Shown here: piece by piece, positions 6,000-8,801 of the stretch | Position numbering within the stretch: position 1 is the first letter of the stretch | Layout of the letters: each line of letters begins with the position of its first letter | Assembly: GCA_005879045.1 (NCBI GenBank) | Contig: VBLV01000056.1 | Span: 1-8,801 of the forward strand | Source of the DNA: Methanobacteriota archaeon | GTDB taxonomy: Archaea > Thermoplasmatota > Thermoplasmata > RBG-16-68-12 | Length of the DNA stretch: 8,801 bases | Direction: 5' to 3' | The notes under the pieces: model-generated | The model's database searches: none | What the model was told of the DNA's origin: nothing | What the model saw: the letters and a program-made list of their open reading frames with translations, nothing else | Made by a program: the position numbers and the translations under genes

Positions 6000-6850
6000 T
6001 GCCGCAGCGGCGGGGCGGCCGCGGCCGCAAGCGGGAGGCGCGTGCCGCAAGGCCGGAGCGGAATCTGAGCGAGTGGGCGCCGAAGACGAAGCTCGGCCGC
6101 CTGGTCCTCGCCGGGGAGCTCACGACGCTCGGCGACGCGATTCGGACCGGGCTTCCGATCCGCGAGCCCGAAATCGTGGACGTCCTTCTCCCGGAAACGG
6201 AGGATGAGGTCCTCGACGTCAACATGGTGCAGCGGATGACCGACTCCGGTCGCCGCGTGAACTTCGTGATCACGTGCATCGTCGGCAACAAGGACGGTTT
6301 CGCCGGCCTGGGGCGTGCGCGCGGTCGCGAAGTTGGTCCTTCGATCCGAAGGGCGATCGACAACGCGAAGCTCAACATGATCGAGATCAAGCGGGGCTGC
6401 GGCTCCTGGGAGTGTGGATGCGGCCGAGCCCATACGCTCCCGTTCAAGGTCATGGGACGGAGCGGCTCGGTCGAAGTTGTGCTCAAGCCCGCGCCACAGG
6501 GAGTCGGCCTCGCCGTGGGCGACATCGCGAAGAGCGTGCTGCGCCTCGCCGGCATCACGGATGCCTGGGGCTTCACAAAGGGCCACACGAAGACGACCGT
6601 GAACTACGCGCTCGCGACGTTCGCGGCATTGCGCCAGACCGGCCAGGTCAAGGTCCGCTCCGAGCAGACGGAGCGGCTGAAGATCAAGGCAGGCGCGGAG
6701 CAGGTCTTCACCCGCAAGATCGAGGCTCCGCCGGTCGTGGCGGAAGGACCGCCTCCCGGCGAGCTCCCGGAGGAAATCGCGGTTGAGGGAGAGGCTCTCA
6801 CGGAAGAACCTGCGGGAGAACCCAAGGACGAGGAGGCCCCGGAGGAATGA
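5999..6850 (+). CDS. rps5: Small ribosomal subunit protein uS5 with acidic C-terminal tail
   Basis: A 283-residue protein. uS5 helps form the mRNA entry tunnel and affects decoding accuracy. After a basic N-terminus come WAPKTKLGRLVLAGELTTLG (about 26-45), the double-stranded-RNA-binding-like domain with VNFVITCIVGNKDGFAGLGR (about 87-106), the archaeal Cys-containing block IEIKRGCGSWECGCGRAHTL (about 128-147), and the C-terminal domain with SVEVVLKPAPQGVGLAVGDI followed by LAGITDAWGFTKGHTKTT. From about 243 to the end the sequence is low-complexity Glu/Pro/Ala. Family members usually end near 210-235 residues, so this tail is extra. The start ATG 5999 overlaps the uL18 stop as TGATG, with GGAGG (5987-5991) 7 bases upstream; the long frame before it is antiparallel to nothing real and overlaps eL19/uL18. 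Confidence 0.96.
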   Translation: MPQRRGGRGRKREARAARPERNLSEWAPKTKLGRLVLAGELTTLGDAIRTGLPIREPEIVDVLLPETEDEVLDVNMVQRMTDSGRRVNFVITCIVGNKDGFAGLGRARGREVGPSIRRAIDNAKLNMIEIKRGCGSWECGCGRAHTLPFKVMGRSGSVEVVLKPAPQGVGLAVGDIAKSVLRLAGITDAWGFTKGHTKTTVNYALATFAALRQTGQVKVRSEQTERLKIKAGAEQVFTRKIEAPPVVAEGPPPGELPEEIAVEGEALTEEPAGEPKDEEAPEE

Positions 6851-7335
6851 GCTTCGCCGTGCTGCGGCTCCGAGGGAAAGGCGATCTCCGGAAGGACGTG
6901 AAGGACACGCTCCGCATGTTGCATCTGACCCGCCAGAACCATTGCTCGATCGTCCCGGAGGACCCGACGTTCCGCGGGATGCTCCAGCTCGTGAAAGACC
7001 ACGTCACCTGGGGCGAAGTCGATCCGGAAGTCCTCGCCAAACTGCTCCTGAAGCGAGGCCGGCAGGTCGGCGATAAGCCGATCGATGACACGTTCGTGAA
7101 GGGCCACAGCAAGTTCAAGTCGATCTGGGATCTGAGCCAAGCGATCACGAAAGGCGAGGCGACGCTCGCCGATGTGCGGGAGCTCCGGCCCGTCCTCCGT
7201 CTGCCGCCGCCCCGCAAGGGATTTCGCGGCATCAAGCGCGGATTCCACGACGGAGGGGACCTCGGCTACCGCGGCGGGGCGATCAATTCGCTCCTCGTGC
7301 GGATGCTCGTCGAGGAGGGCCAAGATGGTCTCTAG
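6847..7335 (+). CDS. rpl30: Large ribosomal subunit protein uL30
   Basis: A 162-residue protein of the long archaeal/eukaryotic type (bacterial L30 is about 60). uL30 binds 23S rRNA on the 50S subunit. The N-terminal ferredoxin-like core has FAVLRLRGKGDLRKDVKDTL (about 3-22), then RMLHLTRQNHCSIVPEDPTF (23-42) and RGMLQLVKDHVTWGEVDPEV (43-62). The archaeal C-terminal extension contains LLKRGRQVGD, then LRLPPPRKGFRGIKRGF and the GGDLGYRGGAIN segment. The start ATG 6847 overlaps the uS5 stop as ATGA; GAGGAGG (6830-6836) lies 10 bases before it. The last 11 bases overlap the start of uL15. The stop is TAG. Confidence 0.96.
   Translation: MSFAVLRLRGKGDLRKDVKDTLRMLHLTRQNHCSIVPEDPTFRGMLQLVKDHVTWGEVDPEVLAKLLLKRGRQVGDKPIDDTFVKGHSKFKSIWDLSQAITKGEATLADVRELRPVLRLPPPRKGFRGIKRGFHDGGDLGYRGGAINSLLVRMLVEEGQDGL
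7312..7319 (+). promoter_or_regulatory. Ribosome-binding site for uL15
   Basis: GAGGAGGG lies inside the end of uL30, 5 bases before ATG 7325. It explains how uL15 can start 11 bases inside its upstream neighbour. Confidence 0.7.
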
Positions 7336-7762
7336 GACGCGCAAGTTGCGAGGCAGTCGCACGCACGGCCGCGGCAAGAAGCACGGGCGCGGCGCCGGGG
7401 GCCGCGGCGGCACCGGCAACGCGGGGCTTCACAAACACAAATTCAAGTGGATGATCAAGTACGACCCGGAGCACTTCGGACCGCGCGGGTTCTTCCGACA
7501 CGCGCAGCCGCGTCCGACGAACTCGATCGACCTCGAGGACCTCGCGCATCGGATCGGCGAGTTCGAGGCGGCGGGCCACGCGAAGAAGGACGATTCTCGA
7601 ATCAATGTCGACCTGACGGCCGCGGGAATCGACAAACTATTAGGGTCTGGTCGCGTAACGAGGGCAATGCGGATCACCGTCGCGAAGGCCTCTCCGGCGG
7701 CCGTCGCGAAGGTCTCCGGCGCTGGCGGCGAGGTCGTCCTCCCAGGGGACGCCGGGAAGTAG
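7325..7762 (+). CDS. rpl15: Large ribosomal subunit protein uL15
   Basis: A 145-residue protein. uL15 is a late-assembling 50S protein whose extended Gly/Arg-rich N-terminus threads into 23S rRNA. The opening RTRKLRGSRTHGRGKKHGRG (about 4-23) followed by AGGRGGTGNAGLHKHKFKWM and IKYDPEHFGPRGFFRH is diagnostic of the archaeal form. The globular part has INVDLTAAGIDKLLGSGRVT and ends in a short Gly-rich segment. The start ATG 7325 lies 11 bases inside uL30; it is supported by GAGGAGGG (7312-7319) and by the conserved SRTRKLRG directly after it. Codons 104-114 are unlike their neighbours: CTA, TTA, TCT, GGT, GTA, AGG and GCA cluster in an otherwise GC-ending gene. Confidence 0.96.
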   Translation: MVSRTRKLRGSRTHGRGKKHGRGAGGRGGTGNAGLHKHKFKWMIKYDPEHFGPRGFFRHAQPRPTNSIDLEDLAHRIGEFEAAGHAKKDDSRINVDLTAAGIDKLLGSGRVTRAMRITVAKASPAAVAKVSGAGGEVVLPGDAGK

Positions 7763-7766
7763 TCCG

Positions 7767-8801
7767 ATGCCCCTCGAAGAGAAGAAGAAGAGCCGTCTGT
7801 ACGCGCTGAAACCGCTGACCGACCGACTGCCGGCGGTCACTCGACCGGAAGGCCACGTGCACTTCCGGACGAAGATGTTCTGGGTCCTCGCGATCCTGGT
7901 CCTGTACTTCGCCATGACGAACATCTTCATCTACGGCCTGGACCGCGCCAACGTCATCGACTTCTTCTCGAGCCTCCGGGCGATCCTCGCGGGGGCCCAG
8001 GGCTCGCTCATGCATCTGGGAATCGGGCCGATCGTCACGGCATCGATCATCATGCAGCTCTTCGCCGGCGCGAAGATCATCAACCTGGACCTCCAGGATG
8101 ACGAGGACAAGAGCGTGTACCAGGGGACCCAGAAGTTCCTGGTCATCCTCATGATCTTCGTCGAGGCAATCCCGCAGGTGTTCGGCTTCCTCACGCCGGC
8201 GAGCGGATTCGTGACCGCGCTGAACGGCTCGTTCCTCTTCGGGCTGATCTCCGTGGGTCACGGGACGTTTCTCGCCCAGATCCTGATCGTGATCCAACTC
8301 TTCGCCGGATCGTACCTCGTGTTCCTCATGGACGAGGTCGTCTCGAAATGGGGGATCGGGTCCGGGATTTCGCTCTTCATCGCGGGCGGGGTCGCCCAGC
8401 AGATCTTCACCGGGACGTTCAATTGGGAGCCGTCCTCGGCGACCAGCCGGATCCCTGCGGGCACGATCCCGAAGACCGTGTGGTACCTCCAGAACTACCC
8501 CGGGAGCCAACTCGCGGGCGGCGGGATCGAACAGATCATGGTCCAGCCGCCGAATCCACTGATCGCCCTGATCGGGACCGTCGCGATCTTTCTAATCGTC
8601 GCGTATGTCGAGTCGACTCGCATCGAGCTGCCCCTCGCCCACGGCATGGCGCGGGGCGCTCGCGGCCGCTATCCAATCCGGCTGATGTACGCGTCGAACA
8701 TCCCTGTGATCCTGGTGGCGGCGGTCCTGGCGAACGTGAGCATGTTCTCCCTCCTGTTCTGGCAGCACCCGGAGTGGCCGCTCGTCGGCCACGCCTCGTG
8801 G
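7767..8801 (+). CDS. secY: Protein translocase subunit SecY (partial, right edge)
   Basis: 345 residues are visible before the window ends; full archaeal SecY is about 450-550 or more. SecY is the pore subunit of the Sec translocon in the cytoplasmic membrane. Landmarks are a charged N-terminus with LPAVTRPEGHVHF (about 21-33), TM1 (about 36-56), the plug and TM2 region with the SecY signature GIGPIVTASIIMQLF (about 85-99), TM3 (about 122-143), TM4 (about 166-188), TM5 (about 198-216), a Pro-rich loop (about 217-263), TM6 (about 264-282), the cytoplasmic loop with ESTRIELPL and ARGARGRYPI (about 282-305), and TM7 (about 309-332). The remaining helices, TM8-TM10, lie off the window. ATG 7767 is 4 bases after the uL15 stop and has no convincing GGAGG site upstream, unlike most genes here. 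Position after uL15 is standard in archaea and bacteria. Confidence 0.96.
   Translation, partial: MPLEEKKKSRLYALKPLTDRLPAVTRPEGHVHFRTKMFWVLAILVLYFAMTNIFIYGLDRANVIDFFSSLRAILAGAQGSLMHLGIGPIVTASIIMQLFAGAKIINLDLQDDEDKSVYQGTQKFLVILMIFVEAIPQVFGFLTPASGFVTALNGSFLFGLISVGHGTFLAQILIVIQLFAGSYLVFLMDEVVSKWGIGSGISLFIAGGVAQQIFTGTFNWEPSSATSRIPAGTIPKTVWYLQNYPGSQLAGGGIEQIMVQPPNPLIALIGTVAIFLIVAYVESTRIELPLAHGMARGARGRYPIRLMYASNIPVILVAAVLANVSMFSLLFWQHPEWPLVGHASW

Noticed and set aside
7674..8510. A 278-codon minus-strand open frame opposite uL15 and secY
   Set aside because: It is Arg/Asp/Glu-rich with no recognisable fold, antisense to clear coding sequence, and the secY membrane segments explain the bases.

Overview
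The window is a continuous stretch of an archaeal ribosomal-protein operon (the end of the S10 block plus the spc block) from a GC-rich archaeon. All 18 genes I can support lie on the + strand. The archaeal identity is clear: the proteins shared only with eukaryotes (eS4, eL32, eL19) and the RNase P subunit Rpp29 sit among universal ribosomal proteins, and the gene order is the archaeal one. Ribosome-binding sites match the archaeal 16S 3' end (GGAGG, GAGGTGG and GGTGA types). A long tail on uS3 and a SAP-like extension on eL32, together with the look of uL15 and SecY, make me favour a GC-rich Thermoplasmatota lineage. That placement is inference only.

Layout: uS3 C-terminal tail (1-230), uL29 (230-496), Rpp29 (496-750), uS17 (756-1154), uL14 (1151-1549), uL24 (1559-1918), eS4 (1926-2636), uL5 (2645-3154), uS14 (3151-3297), uS8 (3307-3696), uL6 (3706-4251), eL32 (4253-5041), eL19 (5038-5502), uL18 (5499-5999), uS5 (5999-6850), uL30 (6847-7335), uL15 (7325-7762), and SecY (from 7767, cut by the window end). 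No gap between genes exceeds 9 bases and about half the junctions overlap by 1-11 bases. I see no terminator, RNA gene, repeat array or mobile element.

The genes work together in three ways. Most build the 30S and 50S subunits. Rpp29 supports RNase P maturation of tRNA 5' ends. SecY forms the membrane channel used by ribosomes making exported and membrane proteins. The tight spacing suggests one polycistronic mRNA with translational coupling.

I do not see an undescribed system here; this is a core housekeeping locus. The features most worth a second look are the SAP-like domain plus charged linker in front of eL32, the several low-complexity tails on uS3, uL29, uS17 and uS5, an AT-rich rare-codon patch inside uL15 about 130 bases before secY, and the absence of an eIF1/SUI1 gene between uL29 and Rpp29.
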